64,000 nt of DNA, taken from the NCBI GenBank assembly GCA_008638375.1, contig CM018036.1, positions 13,564,328-13,628,327 of the forward strand, in the 5' to 3' direction. Positions 45,478-58,924 of this stretch are shown piece after piece; positions within the stretch are counted from its first letter, which is position 1; every line of letters starts with the position of its first letter. The stretch is from Nyssa sinensis (lineage: Eukaryota; Streptophyta; Magnoliopsida; Cornales; Nyssaceae). Both the position numbers and the translations under genes were made by a program. Below the pieces are notes generated by a model that was not told the origin of the DNA, searched no databases, and was given only the letters and a program-made list of their open reading frames with translations.

Positions 45478-45968
45478 ATGACTCCTAATCTTCGTCCAGG
45501 GAAGAACCCTCAAAACCGACCACCGGCCAGAAGAGGAAGGGGACAAGTACCAAATCCTATGCAACAGCAACTTGATCAAGTCCAGCGACAAACTGACCAG
45601 ATGCAGAAGCAACTCCTTGCCATCTCAAGAACACTAGCGTTACTTACCCAGGGCCCTTGGGGCAACCCCACTCATCCTCCCATTGGTGCGGCTAACGCGG
45701 GGGCACAGCCTCCAGCCACCATTGTGGGTGGAGGACCCCATGTGAAGACCCCTAGTGAGAACCAGTGCACCCCCAAGGCACCACTCACATGGAAGGAGAC
45801 CCCCAGCCATCCACCGCTACAAGCAAGGGGATGTCGGCCTTCAATCCGACTGTTCACTATCAAATTAGGACTAGGGTTCCGACTCCGACAGCTTCGGGGG
45901 CCAACCCAGCACCTCATGAGTTTTAGCCTCAAGCGGCACCAGTTCCCCCAGTTCAGGAAAGCCAACAT
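45478..45968 (+). pseudogene. Tat gag, N-terminal part
   Basis: An open frame from 45478 (MTPNLRPGKNPQNRPP) is rich in Pro, Arg and Gln, with a helical QQLDQVQRQTDQMQKQLLAI segment, a plausible gag start. Its family is inferred from position between the primer site and the rest of gag. It is cut at 45968 by the LTR-like insertion, and frame changes probably occur before that. Confidence 0.6.
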
Positions 45969-48900
45969 TGTAATACCCCGACCCGAAGGGGCACGTATAC
46001 CGAGGCAACCGGGTCGGGCAACACTTTATCGGATATACTCAGAACCATTAAACTCTATATTTTATGAAATACCAAGTGTACTTCACTATCTTAAATAGAG
46101 ATCTTGCTCAGGTATGACCAGTGCCGGGTCAAGACAAGTGACCCGGGACTCAGTCTCGTAATGGGTGCACACATGCAGCCCCATGCATGCATGCATGCAT
46201 ACGTAAACACATGTCATAAGTAATGAGGTGCACATGAGGGATGGTATACATGTATGGGTATATGTGTGAAATTAATATGGTGTATATACATGTATGTGTG
46301 TACACATATATATGGATATATATATATATATATACAAGTATATATATATATATATATATGTAAAGGAAAAATTGAAATAAAATAAAAAAAAGGGGGGGGA
46401 GAGGCAAATAGGCTGCCTAGGCAGCCGTACAAGTGTGTGGATTATATATGTATATATATATGTGCATATATATGTATATTAACATATAACTTAACAAATC
46501 TCACCTAAGCAAACCTAATAGGTATGGGTGAGGGATGGTGAAAATCAGAGAAGTATGGTGAGAGGTATGGCTGGACATGACTAGTGGTTGAGGGTTTTGG
46601 GGCAAGGATATACAATTATTATGTAGATACATCTTTACATGAGAGTTGAGAAAATTGAGGAGAGAAGAACATTAAAGGATCCGAGTGTGCTAAGAGGAAG
46701 CTCAGGAAACTTGTGGAGAGATCAAAAGTGGAGACGTGAGGAGAGAGAAGACAGAGACAAGGTAAGCTCACAAAAATCTCACATTTTCTCTCTCTAGAAT
46801 TTCTCTACGTGTGAACTGTTTTAAGTTTTGATTTTTGTATATATGATATTTAAAGTATATAGACATGAACAAGGCGTGAAGAATGGACTCAGAAACAGCC
46901 CCAAACCCACTCACCGTACGTAGGCAGCCATTAATGACCTTCTATACAGCAGGTCTGATCCGACTGAAATGAAACCTCGATTGAGGGATAGAGACCTGAT
47001 CTAGACCTCATGAGGGTTCTATAAACCCTAGACCGCGACCCTAAAACCCCATGCAACACCCTCAACAAGTTAGTTGCAGGTTCGGTCAAACAATGCCATT
47101 TTTTATTAGAATGTTTTAAACCGATTTTATTGATTGGGGGATGAAACCAAATGTCATAGGGATCATGTAGCTTCAAACCACGTTGAAAATGGTGGAGAAA
47201 TGATGATGTATGGTCAAGTTGCAGGTCTCACTATCGTTTTTCCAAATCATGACCGTGAGCCCAAATCAGGGACCTAGATCAATGCTAAATTGTTCTTTGA
47301 GGTTTTAGAGACCTTTTAGAATCAATAACAGAGGGAATCAGTGGTTTAAAGCTTACGAAATTGAGAAAAATCAAAACTGTAAACTAGGGCAACAGTAGGT
47401 CATTCGATGGAGAAGACAGAGTTGACTCGTCAACTCGTTCGAGTCAGACCGAGTCGAATCAGACATGTGTCGACGCACGGACGTGCCACCTCTTAATTGG
47501 AACGGCACCGTTTTGGTTAAAGGTTTTAAATTAAAACCTGAATTCCGTCTGTTTGGTAACACGGATATGAAATAGAAATCAAGATTTGGGCCTGTCCAAA
47601 CCGAGGATAAGGGGCCAATTGGGCATAACCAGAATATTGTATTCCGGTTCAGCATGACTAAGTGAACCGGTTGGTTCTTGAGGTTTTTAGACCGGTTCAA
47701 CTGTTGAACCCTAAAACCATCTGGTCTGAACCCCTAATTTATGAAATTCTATTTTGACCCCAAGTGTTTTGTGAAATTGTACAGTGGCCCAGATTTTTGA
47801 GAAACTGTTCATTTAAGCCCCTGAAAAATTAATTAAATAATAAAATAATTATTTTAATTATTTTATTTAATAGGTAAAATTATAATTTTACCCCTAGACA
47901 TTAATTATTTCAAACGGAGTCCAAATAAATTAAATGAATAGTGTATTTCTACTATTTCGGGCATTCCGAACTCAATGGTGGAGTCCGATTTGGGAAATTA
48001 AGTCCCGAAAAATACAGACACGTAAAGTATAAATGACGGTACTACCCCTAATGATACCCAAGGCCAATTAAACACAAAAGATATTCTATTCTGATTAGGT
48101 CGGACACTCTGGACCCAATGGTGAGGTCCATTTTATGAACTGAGGTCCCGAAAAGTTTGGTTAGACAATATATAAAATTACCAAATTGCCCCTGATACTG
48201 TACGAAGTCCAAATTGGGCAAAATTGAAACCAATAGAAGCCCAAATATTTGTGGACTCATATATATATGATTAAATCATGATTCGGGATTAGAACATCAG
48301 GAAATATAAAATTACCAAAATGCCCCTGATACTGTACGAAGCCCAAATAAAGTCCAAATTGGACAAAATTGATACCAATAGAAACCCAAATACTTGTTGT
48401 AATACCCCGACCTGAAATAGCCAGTGCCCGACCCGGGTTGACTGGTATCCAACCCGAAGTAGCCAATACTTGACCCGAGTCGAACTGAATCATAACGCCT
48501 AATCCCGAGCTACACTTAAATTCACTATGCAAATAAAACCAACATATAATTTAATGGCAGGCAGTTACGGGTGTTCGGACTGTCGATGTACCAAAAGCTA
48601 AATTATTACGGGACACGTACATTTATATATATGTATATATATATATTATATAAATATAGTTATATATATATATACGGATATATATGTATAAATGCATATT
48701 TAATAGTTATGAATATATATATATATATATATATATATTCAGTTGGAGGATCTTTATATATATATATTATAATGTAATGATATATATATATATATATGTA
48801 TATACATATAATCGGTTAAAAAGAAAGAAACCATGTGCTGATCGCACATGGTTTGTGTGCATGTGTGTGTCTTGAAGTGGGCTACCACGTGGAAAGAAAG

Positions 48901-51900
48901 GAAGTAAAAAATGGGCAGGTGGCAAAGCCACTGACCCAAGGTCGGTTAAGTGAGAGACTAAATGGGTAAAGGAGAAAGAAATTGAGGAGAATTGGGTCGT
49001 GCAGAAGAAGGAGAATTTTAGAGAGAGAGAGAGAGAGAGAAAACCGTAGTGAGAGAAAAACGATAATTTGGAACCAGTCGGAGGAAAGATCTGTAAACAG
49101 GTAAGCTATGAGTCAAATTACATTCAGTTATATCTGTATTTGTTATTGTTGCTGTTGAAATTGATGAGATATCGCAATAGGGACCAAAAATCAGAAACTG
49201 AACTACTGTACACGGTCACTAATGGCAGATTTTTGTAGGCCAAATGAAACTTAAAACTAGGACTGAGAATCCGTAGAAGACACCTTCAGGAACCCAACAC
49301 ATTTTGAATCACTTAAAATGGTTAAGAAACGACCGTTTTAGAGCAAATTATTGCTCGCCGGTGCAACGCCGGAAAAACTAGAACTAGGTGTCGAAACCAG
49401 TGATGTTTGAGGCCAAAAGTTGTTCTCAACTGCTTCTGGAAGTCTTAGGATTTTATTGGTGTCAAAATATTAGAACTTGGATGAGAAAACCATGAGAAAA
49501 ATGGGGGAAACCGTGTATTGTGCACTGTTCCGGTGAACAGTGGTCGGAATAGCTACCGGAGATGGCAACCGGAAAAACGGGGGGGACCTGTTTTGGTTTT
49601 CTTGGACCGATCGGTTCAGTGGGAATTTAAACTGGTTTAAGGGTTGAGTCAGGGAACCCACTGGTTCAAACCAGAACTGTTGGAATTTGTGAACCAACCC
49701 CAAAAGTCTTAAACAATTATATTAGTGCCCAAAACAGAAAAAAAATGATTAAATATTATTTTAAGAAATTACAAAAATACCCAAGTCCTAAACTAAGTCA
49801 AACAAAGTCCAAACGAGATGAATAAATAGTCAAAGTTTATTATCTCGAGCCTTCTGAAACCAATGGTGAAGTCAAAATTATGAAAAGGGGTCCCGGGAAT
49901 AAAAGACACGTAAAGTACAATATGATAGTTTTGCCCTTTCAATCCAAGAGTCCGATTTAAGATCCGTAAAAGCCTAAACCACTTTTATTCGGCATTCCGG
50001 ATACAATGATGAGATCTAAATTAGAAATTAAGATACCGATAGCTATGATAGGCATATTAAAGACATATCATAGCATAGATCAGTTATGACTATAGACTTA
50101 ATATAATTCCAATGACAGGCACGTCAAAGGATAAAGAGAAGGAGATCATCAAAGTAATTGTAATGGGGGGAATGCAATGCTAAGAAACCGAGGTAAGTAA
50201 ATATGAACTTTGCTATGTGGTTATTCCCAGCCAGTCACATTTATTCTCATATGCTGCCAAATTTGTACTCTATCACTACCTGATGTACTTGATTTGAGCC
50301 AATCGACTTGTGGTTATCGGTTATGCCTGATCATTGGATTTGACTTGCTTGCTTACATCGTTGTGAGATTGATCATTGATATTTGAGCATTCTTTGCACT
50401 ATCATACCATGACCTAGTCTTGAGATATATCCTGTTGATAGAAATCTTGATATTCCACACTTCGTGTTTTGTTGATTGTGATATCAATTGCTTTGTACAA
50501 TTGTACATCTTGCGTGGAATTTTGTTGGTCATGATATTTGGTATGTACCTGGGGTTGTGCTTAGTCACAATGGCCCATCCATTCACAGATTGCGTGGGGG
50601 AAAGACCCTTTGGGGTCTTGTATGTCCTTCGGGACTTGTAGAGAAAAGAGCTCTAACGCTTTTCAGAGAGCTCGAGGAACTGTGGCGGATCTGAGCATGC
50701 GTTTTAGTGGGGTATGCCGGGCCCCGGGTGATTCACGCATATCTGGGTTATTAGAACTCGATGACGATATATCTTTGGTATTCATTGAATGATCATATTC
50801 TATGTCTTGTGAATGATCATATTATTGTGATCATGTTATACTTTACTCGTTGATGATATATCGTTGATACTCGTTGGATGTTCATATTCTATGCAAGCAT
50901 GTCATACTTTTGATTGGCTATCGTAATTGTTGTGGCAGCAGATTTTCATGATTGGCTAGATCCCGGTTGTTGGATTCATTATTATTATCTTATTGTATCT
51001 TATTTGGGATAAGCCTTTTGGACCCTCGGGTCATTGTTGTACATCTTGGTGATTGGCTATGTATTTCTTGTTACTCATTCGGCTGTTGGATATCTGTTAT
51101 CCCTTTCTTCTATTATTCTTGTGAACTAACCCTGACCCATGGCAAAGCTAGGAATTTACTTACTGAGCTTGTTTAAGCTCATTCCATTCATTTAACATTT
51201 TTCAGGTGACATCATGTGGGATGAAATGCAATGAGATAACTAGTGGAACTAGTGATGCACAATGAACGACAATGACGATATAAACTTCAAGTTAAAGATC
51301 GAACGTGAACACTGTAAGGTTAACTTTAAGGTTATGCATTATAATGTTACATCATTAGTGATGAGGTTAGCCTAGTATGTCAGATCATTATAATTAAGTG
51401 GTACTTGGAGACATTATGATTGTTGATCATTGGAGATGAGTTTAACTAGCTGAACTTTCATGGTGTGACTTCCGCTTTAAGTAATTCATTGATATAGAAG
51501 GGTTGCATTAGAGCATGTATATTATACTTTAGAGATATTTGATGACTGATTCTAGACGTGCTCTGATGTGTTTGGATGAGTTGCATTCTTAATTCAAAAA
51601 GATTTTAATTCCGCTGTTTTGACCCTACATTTAGAATGCAATTCATTGTGAAGTTGCCTTGGGTTGGTTACATTGTTGGTGGAGAAAAACTGACAAGGTG
51701 GCCAACTAGCATCACGTCCTCGAGATCTGCGTAGGGTGGGTTTCGGGTCGTGACACTTGTGGACTCATATATATGGTTAAATGACGAATCGGGGTCAAAA
51801 TCTCACGAAACGTAAAATAACCAAAATACCCTTGAGCACGGTAAGTGCAAAGTAGAGGTCGAATAAAGGTCAAACTGATCTGATAAATTATCGTAAGCAT

Positions 51901-53964
51901 AATTATGATAACCGAAGGGCTAAATATGACTCCGGAATAGTCAACGTATAAAATGAGAAATGACCGATGTGTCCCGATGATCAAAAGTAGATACCAAATG
52001 AAGTTCAAAAGACTCAAAATTTTATATATACGATATATGGACTATTCTGAGGACCGTGATAGGGTCCGGGGCAAGAATGTCAAAATTACCATTTTGCCCC
52101 TAAGGGCAAACAAGTGCTTAATCGATAACGACTGGAGTCGAAATGACTTAAAATATTATCCGGACAACTGCTAAGCCTATTTAAGGAATTTAATAACAGA
52201 AGTTGAAACCCAATGAGTGGGTAATAGGCCAATGAACCTAAATAGGGGATCTAATAGACTCCTAAGATGATGAATAAGACATGAATGAACGAATTCTGAT
52301 GTGTCTGTGGTTATTGATAATTATTCAGGCTAGGCAAGGATACGCCTGAAGTATCTGGAGATCATCAGAGTATTTGTAAGTGGAGAATATGACACTAAGA
52401 AACCGAGGTAAGTAAATCTGAACTTTGTTGTGTGGTTGTTCTCAGTCAGTCACATTCATTTCTACATGTTGCCAAATTTGTACTCTATCACTACCTGATG
52501 TACTTGATTTGAGCCAATCGACTTGTGGTCATCGGTTATGCCTGATCTTTGGATTTGACTTGCTTGCTTACATCGTTGTGAGATTGGTTATTGATATTTG
52601 AGCATCATTGCACTATCATACCATGACCTAGTCTTGAGATATATCCTGTTGATAGAAATCTTGTTATTCCACACACTTCATGATTTGTTGATTGTGATAT
52701 CATTTGTTTGTACGGTTGTACATCCCGTGTGGAATTTTGTTGATCATAATATTTGGCATGTACCCGGGGTTGTGCTCAGTCACAATGACCCATCTATTCA
52801 CAGATTGCGTGGGGGAAAGACCCTTTGGGGTCTTGTATGTCCTTCAGGACTTGTAGAGAAAAGAGCTCTAACGCTTTTCAGAGAGCCCGAGGAATTGTGG
52901 CGGATCTGAACATGCGTTTTAGTGGGGAATGCCGGGCCCCGGGTGATTCACGCATATCTGGGTTATTAGAACTCGATGATGATTTATTCTTGTAATCCTT
53001 GAATGATCATATTCTATGTCCTATGAATGATCATAATATTGAAATCATGTTATACTTTACTTGATGATCATGTATCTTGGTACTCGTTGAATGATCATAA
53101 CCTGTGCAAGCATGTCATGCTTTTGATTGGCTATTATAATTGTTGTGGCAGCAGATTTTCATGATTGGCTAGATCCCGGTTGTTAGATTCGTTATTACCT
53201 TCTTATATCTTATTTTGGGATAAGCCTTTTGGACCCTCGGGTCATTGTTACGCATCTTGGTGACTGGCTATGTATTTCTTGTTACTCATTTGGCTACTGG
53301 CCATCTGATATCCCTTTCTCCTATTATTCTTGTGGACTAACCCTGACCCATGGCAAAGCTAGGAATTTACTTGCTGAGCTTGTTTAAGCTCATTCCATTT
53401 ATCTAACATTTTTCAGGTGACACTATGCGGGATGAGACGCAATAAGATAACTAGTGGAACTAGTGATGCACAATGAACGTCAATGACGATATAACTCCAA
53501 GTTAAAGATCGAATGTGAACACTGTAAGGTTAACTTTAAAGTTATGCATTATAATGTTACATCATTAGTGATGAGGTTAACCTAGTATGTCAGATCATTA
53601 TGATTAAGTGGTACTTGGAGACATTATGATTGTTGATCATTGGAGATGAGTTCAATTAGCTGAACTTTTATGATGTGACTTCCGCTTTAAGTAATTCATT
53701 GATATAGAATGGTTGCATTGGAGCATGTATATTATACTTTAGAGATTTTTGATGACTGATTCTAGACGTGCTCTGATGTGTTTGGATGAGTTGCATTCTT
53801 AATTTAAAAAGATTTTAATTCCGCTGTTTTGACCCTACATTTAGAATGCAATTCATTGTAAAGTTGCCTTTGGTTGGTCGCATTGTCGGGTGGGAAAACT
53901 GACAAGGTGGCCAACTGGCATCACGTCCTCGAGATCCGCGTAGGATGGGTTTCGGGTCGTGACA
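45969..53964 (+). mobile_element. Large LTR-like insertion in Tat gag, itself interrupted
   Basis: It starts TGTAATACCCCGACCC and ends GGGTTTCGGGTCGTGACA, flanked by a perfect 5-bp TSD, AACAT (45964-45968 and 53965-53969). Without the inner element it is about 4.6 kb. It has no coding domain or internal copy of its ends, so it looks like a long solo LTR. Near its middle are tandem units with ACCAAA-TGCCCCTGATACTG and GGACTCATATATAT; the inner insertion lies in one of them. TA microsatellites (46310-46480) and a GAGAGAGAAGACAGAGACAAG|GTAAG segment near 46750 resemble a leader and splice donor. The Tekay/Del class is only a guess from the TGTAATACCCC start and length. Confidence 0.78.
48398..51755 (+). 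mobile_element. Inner LTR-like insertion, same family
   Basis: It starts TGTAATACCCCGACC and ends GGGTTTCGGGTCGTGACA, 3,358 bp, with a perfect 5-bp TSD, CTTGT (48393-48397 and 51756-51760). Its last about 1.6 kb (50100-51755) closely matches 52320-53964 of the host element, at an offset of about 2,210 bases, so it is a copy of the same family. Its first half differs. It also has TA repeats (48630-48800), a GA run (about 49023-49040) and a following CAG|GTAAGCTATG near 49100. Confidence 0.85.
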
Positions 53965-53969
53965 AACAT

Positions 53970-55037
53970 CTTGTTCCTACTGTGGGGCAAAATCGTCCCA
54001 TCCATATAGGCACTGAGGCTGCAAGGCAAGGCCTATAACAACCGGTACAAACCAGGGCCCTGGACCACACCGCCGTTACTAAAGGTACTTGCCTCCTTCC
54101 AGAGCAAGATGAGATAGCAAAACTGCTCAGAAGGTTCACTACGCCGTTCACCCCTGCAATAATGGTAGAAGAACGGCTAAAGAAATTCATCATCCCAAAG
54201 TTCACTCTATACGATGGGTCTGAGGATCCAGGAGACCATCTCTCTCACTATCAGCACACCATGGCGTTGCATGAGGCTACTGACGCTTTCATGTGTCGCA
54301 CCTTCGTAACCAGCCTCAAGGGAATAGCTCTAAAGTGGTTCCACAGCCTCCCTTAAAAGTCTGTCATCAATTTCTACGAGCTCAACAGGCGGTTCCTCGA
54401 TCGATTCATGACCAGCAAGAGGTTGAGGAAAGGACCAAAATTCCTAGTAAGCGTAAGGCAGGCCCAAAGAGAGTCGCTCCGAGAGTATATCGCGCGTTTT
54501 AATGCCGAGCTCACTGAGATCACAGATTGCAGTCCTAGGTTCTTGGTAGCAGCTCTCACTACTGGCCTAGTGCTAGGATGTTTTCGGGATTCCTTAACAA
54601 AGAATTCTCCCGCCGACATGGCAGCGCCCATGGAACGAGCTCGGAAGTATATAAATTTGGAGGAAGCCAAGATATCCCCTCGAAAGATTAAAGAGCAAGC
54701 TCAGAAGGATGACCACAAAAAGGACTCCAGTGCAACCAAAAAGAGGGTCAAAAGTTCTGATAAAAAGATGGCACCTAGAACCCAAGACAACTCCAACACT
54801 GGAAGGCACGATATCTACACTCCTCTGAATGCTTCCCTGACCCATATACTTCGACAGGAACAAGCCCGTAAAGATCTCAGATGGCCAGATCCACTAAAGA
54901 GTAATCCCAATACTCAAGACCAGAGCAAATACTGTGACTTTCACAGAGATCACGGGCACACTATCGATGAATGCAAAGCCCTCAAACAAAAGATTGAGCA
55001 GCTCATCAGGCGAGGGCGGCTACATGAGTTTATCTAA
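53970..55037 (+). pseudogene. Tat gag, capsid part
   Basis: After the right TSD the gag frame reads RRFTTPFTPAIM, then VEERLKKFIIPKFTLYDGSE, HLSHYQHTMALH, GIALKWFHSLP, then after a TAA (54354-54356) NFYELNRRFLDRFMTSKRL and RESLREYIARFNAELTEI. These are the retrotransposon gag capsid motifs. It ends with YCDFHRDHGHTIDECKALK, the Cys/His knuckle-like motif of Tat gag. The part after 53970 stays in one frame apart from the internal stop, and stops at 55035. Confidence 0.88.
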
Positions 55038-55184
55038 TAAGACGGGAGCCAGAACCCCCGTAATGATAGATCATAGTAGAAGAGGCAAGAACAGAGGCCG
55101 AAATAGAGGGATGGACGGAATGAGCCACAATAATAGAACAACCAAGTCATTTTCGTCCTCCACGCAGATAGCCCAATCACAGGA

Positions 55185-55700
55185 ATGTTTAACCGAGCAA
55201 GGAAACAGTACGCTCGGGAGGCCAGGACTACTCCCAGCATCCTCCAGATCTCAGCAATCGAGAAAAGGCTAAAGCCGGTACCAGAGATCCAGTTCTCAGA
55301 TCAAGATCTTACAAGGGTGCACTGTCCACACAGTGACGCCCTAGTTATCTCACTTAAAATTGCCAATTTTGAGATCCGAAGAGTCTTGGTGGATACTATG
55401 AGCTCTGCTAACATGCTATTTTATGAGCCCCTCAAGTACATGAAGCTCAACTCAAGTGACGTCAAACCGACCACCGCAATAATGGCAGGATTTGATGGGA
55501 ACCTCCATGCCCCGCTGGGGAGGATTAACCTTCCCACAACAACAGGAGAGGGAGACCGACAAAATACCATAATTTCATAATACATGGTTCTGGATTCCAA
55601 GTCCCCTTACAATATTATCATCGGAAGGCCTTGGCTTCACCAAATGGGAGCGGTCACCTTGACCCTCCACTAGTGCCTGAAGTATGTGCATAACAATGCG
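55185..55700 (+). pseudogene. Tat protease region
   Basis: It reads FEIRRVLVDTMSSANMLFYE, where D-S/T-G would be the aspartic protease motif; here it is DTM, so the catalytic Gly is lost. SPYNIIIGRPWLHQMGAV follows, the usual end of this protease (YNxIxGRPWL). Stops occur at 55578-55580 and near 55670. Confidence 0.82.
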
Positions 55701-55901
55701 GTTTATTCTATCAGAGGATGCCAGCCAACTGCCCAAGAGTGCCATGCTCTCGCGCTGAGAGGAAAAGCTCCCAAATAGCAATCACAACATTCTCATGAAG
55801 GTAGGAGCCCAGACCTCTCACACCTTCATGAGAGGGAGGAGTGCCCCTCTAGAATTGATGAACCACTAAGCCCTAAGGGAAATGATAGTACAGCTAAGCC
55901 A

Positions 55902-57370
55902 ATGGAAGACCCCATCAAAGTGCCCGTCAATCCTAAGGGAGAGGGACAGTACTTGCAAATTGGTTTAGACCTATCACCTCCCGAACAGAAAAAGATGGTG
56001 GAATTTCTAAAGAACAACCTCTCGGTGTTTGCTTGGGAGACTAAAGATATGGAAGGGATAGATCCCAGTCTTATCTCCCACAAACTAATGACTGATCCTA
56101 ACCATCATCCCATGAGACAGAAAAGAAGGACATTTGCTCCAGAGCGTCATTGGATCATTAACGAAGAAGTGCAGAAGCTGTTGGATGCCAAAATGATAAG
56201 GGAGGTGTTCTATCCAGAATGGCTCGCCATTACTATTTTTGTCAAAAAGAAAAACAGCAAATGGAGGGTATGCGTCAACTATACAAACCTCAACAAAGCC
56301 TGCCCCAAAGACAGCTTCCCCCTTCTGAGGATAGATCAACTAGTTGATGCAACGGTAGAGCATGAACTCATGAGCTTCATGGATGCCTATTCAGGATATA
56401 ATCAGGTCCAGATGTACCCTCCAGATCAAGAAAAGACAGCTTTCATATCCGAACGAGGTCTCTATTGCTATAGATTGATGTCGCTTGGTCTGAAAAATGT
56501 TGGGGCTACCTATCAACGTATGGTAAATAAGATGTTCGGCCCTTTGATCGGTGACACAATGGAGGTTTATATAAATGACATGCTGGTCAAAAGTCTATAG
56601 AAGAGCAACCACATCCAGCATCTAAGCCAGACATTCGATATCCTAAAACAGCACAAGATGAAATTGAATCCCTTGAAGTGCACCTTCAGTGTAACCAAGG
56701 GAAAGTTCTTAGCTTTTCTGGTTTCCCAGAGGGGTATCAAAGCAGACCCTACACAGATCAAAGCCTTAATTGAGCTGGAGTCACCGAGTACCAAGAAGGA
56801 CATTCAGGCCTTGAATGGGATGATTGCAGCTCTGAACCGATTCATCTCCAAGTCTATCGATCGCTGCCTTCCATTCTTCAAAGCCTTGAAGGGGAATAAG
56901 GCCTTACAATGGTCCGACGAATGTGAGAAAGCCTTTCAAGAATTGAAGCGGTATCAAGCCTCTCCCGAACTCTTATCAAAGCCAATCCAAGGGAAAAAAT
57001 TACTCTTTTATCTAGCGGTCTTAGAAAATGTTGTCAGCACTGTACTGGTCAGGCATGACAGAGGGGTCCAGAAGCTCGTATTTTATGTAAGAAAGGCACT
57101 TTTAGACACAGAAAAAAGATATCTAGAGATTGAGAATTTGGCCTTTGCTTTGATAATCTCTGCCCGAAAACTTAGACCTTATTTTCAGGCACATCCTATT
57201 GAGATTCGAACCGCCTATCCACTGAGGTCGGTACTATGAAAGCCTGATGTCTCTGGGTGTCTAGTGAAATGGTCTATGGAGTTAAGAGAATTTGATATAT
57301 CCTACATACCACGAACCTCCATCAAAAGGCAAGCACTAGCAGATTTCATTGCTGAATTTACTCCAGCGCC
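55902..57370 (+). pseudogene. Tat reverse transcriptase and first RNase H
   Basis: RT motifs in order are LDAKMIREVFYPEWLA, KWRVCVNYTNLNKACPKD, SFMDAYSGYNQVQM, FISERGLYCYRLM and the catalytic EVYINDMLVK, where YVDDM is normal, so one catalytic Asp is Asn. A TAG follows at 56598-56600 and the same frame continues with KCTFSVTKGKFLAF, DIQALNGMIAALNRFISK and the RNase H part LVFYVRKALLDTEKRYLEIE. A stop at 57237 precedes WSMELREFDISYIPRTSIK and QALADFIAEF, the normal RNase H end. Confidence 0.9.
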
Positions 57371-57389
57371 GTAGGATAGAGCACAGCTC

Positions 57390-57800
57390 GAAGGGGACCC
57401 TGTTGTATGGCAACTTTATACTGACGGTTCGTCTACAGACAAAGGTTCTGGCATTGGCATAGTGCTTCAGTCCCCTGAGGGACTCACAACAGAAAAGGCA
57501 ATCAACTTGGGATTCAAAGTTTCAAATAATGAAGCTGAGTAGGAAGCCCTCATCCTCGGAATGAAAATAGCTCTAGAATAAGATGCCCCAGATCTTGAAG
57601 CCTCTTTTGACTCCCAACTTGTAGTAAGCCAAGTTTCGGGAGAATTTTCCACCAAAGACGAGAGGATGGTTCGGTATGCAGAGCTAGTGGGATCATTAAA
57701 GCCTTCCTTTAGGAAGTTCACTATCAGAAGATCGAGAAAGGACAGAACTCTAGGGCTGATGCCTTGGCAAACATGGCCTCCCATCTCGAACCAGAAGGAG
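57390..57800 (+). pseudogene. Second, archaeal-like RNase H of the Tat element
   Basis: It reads VVWQLYTDGSSTDKGSGIGI and then VLQSPEG, the start of the extra RNase H with its catalytic Asp in TDGS, followed by FKVSNNEAE and ALILGMKIALE, the second catalytic site region, and FDSQLVVSQVSGEF. Stops occur after NEAE and IALE. A second RNase H at this place is a hallmark of the Tat lineage. Confidence 0.88.
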
Positions 57801-57929
57801 ATTCAACTCTGAGGATTTCTCACCAACCAAGGCCGAGCATTAAGGAAGTGCAGTCCTCTCAGATTTCAGAACAGACTCAAAACTAGATGACTCACATCCT
57901 CTAATATATAAAAGAGGACCAACTCCCAG

Positions 57930-58924
57930 AAGATAAAAACCAGGCCCGAAGAATTCAAATTAGGGCAGCTCGGTACTTAGTCCTAAACGGGAAACTCTAT
58001 CGAAGATCTTACCCGTAGCCCCTATTACGATGTTTGGCTCTTGAAGAATCTCAGTATGTTCTGGAAAAAATACATAAAAGAATCTGCGATCACCATAATG
58101 GTAGCCGAACCATAGCCCACCGAGCCCTCACTCAGGGCTACTATTGGCCCAACATGCTAAAGCAAGCCAAGGAGTACGTCCAAAAATGCGACAAGTGCCA
58201 ACGATTCGCTCCATATCAATACCAACCCCACTATGAGCTCATTCCTATTGCCAGCTCATGGCCTTTTGCTCAGTGGGGGATGGAAATTATAGGGCCGTTG
58301 CCAAAGGCCACTCCGAACAGAAGGTACCTTCTGGTAGCCATTGATTACTTCTCTAAGTGGGCAGAGGCCGAGCCCCTAACTCACATCATGGAAGTAGAAA
58401 TGAAGAGCTTCACATGGAGAAACATAGTTTGTAGGTTCGGCATACCTCGCATCATCATTTCAGACAATGGTACGCAGTTTGCTGGTAAGATTTTCAAGAA
58501 ATTTTACGAAGACCTGCGTATCAGTCATCATTTTGCTTCGCCAGGGCACCCCCAAGCCAACGGGCAAGCTGAAGTCACCAACCACACAATTCTTGATGCC
58601 ATTAAGAAAAGGTTGGAAGATTCCAAGGAAAGATGGGTTGAAGAACTCCCTAGCGTGCTCTGGCCATACAGAACTACAAGAAGAACACCGACATCTGAAA
58701 CACCGTTTTCACTTGCCTACGGCTCAAAAGCGGTGATTCCTGTTGAAATTGGCATGCTGACCTTAAGGAAGGATTCTTTTGACCAAGAGATCAATGACCA
58801 GCAGCTTGCGGAAAGCCTAGATCTACTCGAAGAAAGACGTGATCATGCTAGGATCAAGATGGAAGCATACCAGTGCAAGATGGCCTATAGCTCCAAACAA
58901 GGAATAAGGCCCCTCAGTTTCTAG
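57930..58924 (+). pseudogene. Tat integrase, catalytic core open
   Basis: From 58034 the frame is open for 296 residues. It has the zinc finger HNGSRTIAHRAL and YVQKCDKCQRF, the first Asp in LLVAIDYFSKWAEAEPL, the second in IIISDNGTQFAG, and the Glu in NGQAEVTNHTIL, so the D-D-E triad is complete. The tail includes WPYRTTRRTPTSETPFSLAY and ERRDHARIKMEAYQ. A TAG at 58016-58018 separates it from upstream integrase sequence, and a TAG at 58922-58924 truncates the C-terminus, whose remains continue to about 59100. The core looks intact, but the polyprotein around it is not. Confidence 0.9.

Noticed and set aside
50353..52909. Repeated open frames in the two LTR-like elements (such as those with HRLRGGKTLWGLVCPSG)
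   Set aside because: They occur only because both elements share the same 3' half, they differ in frame and start, and they show no domain.
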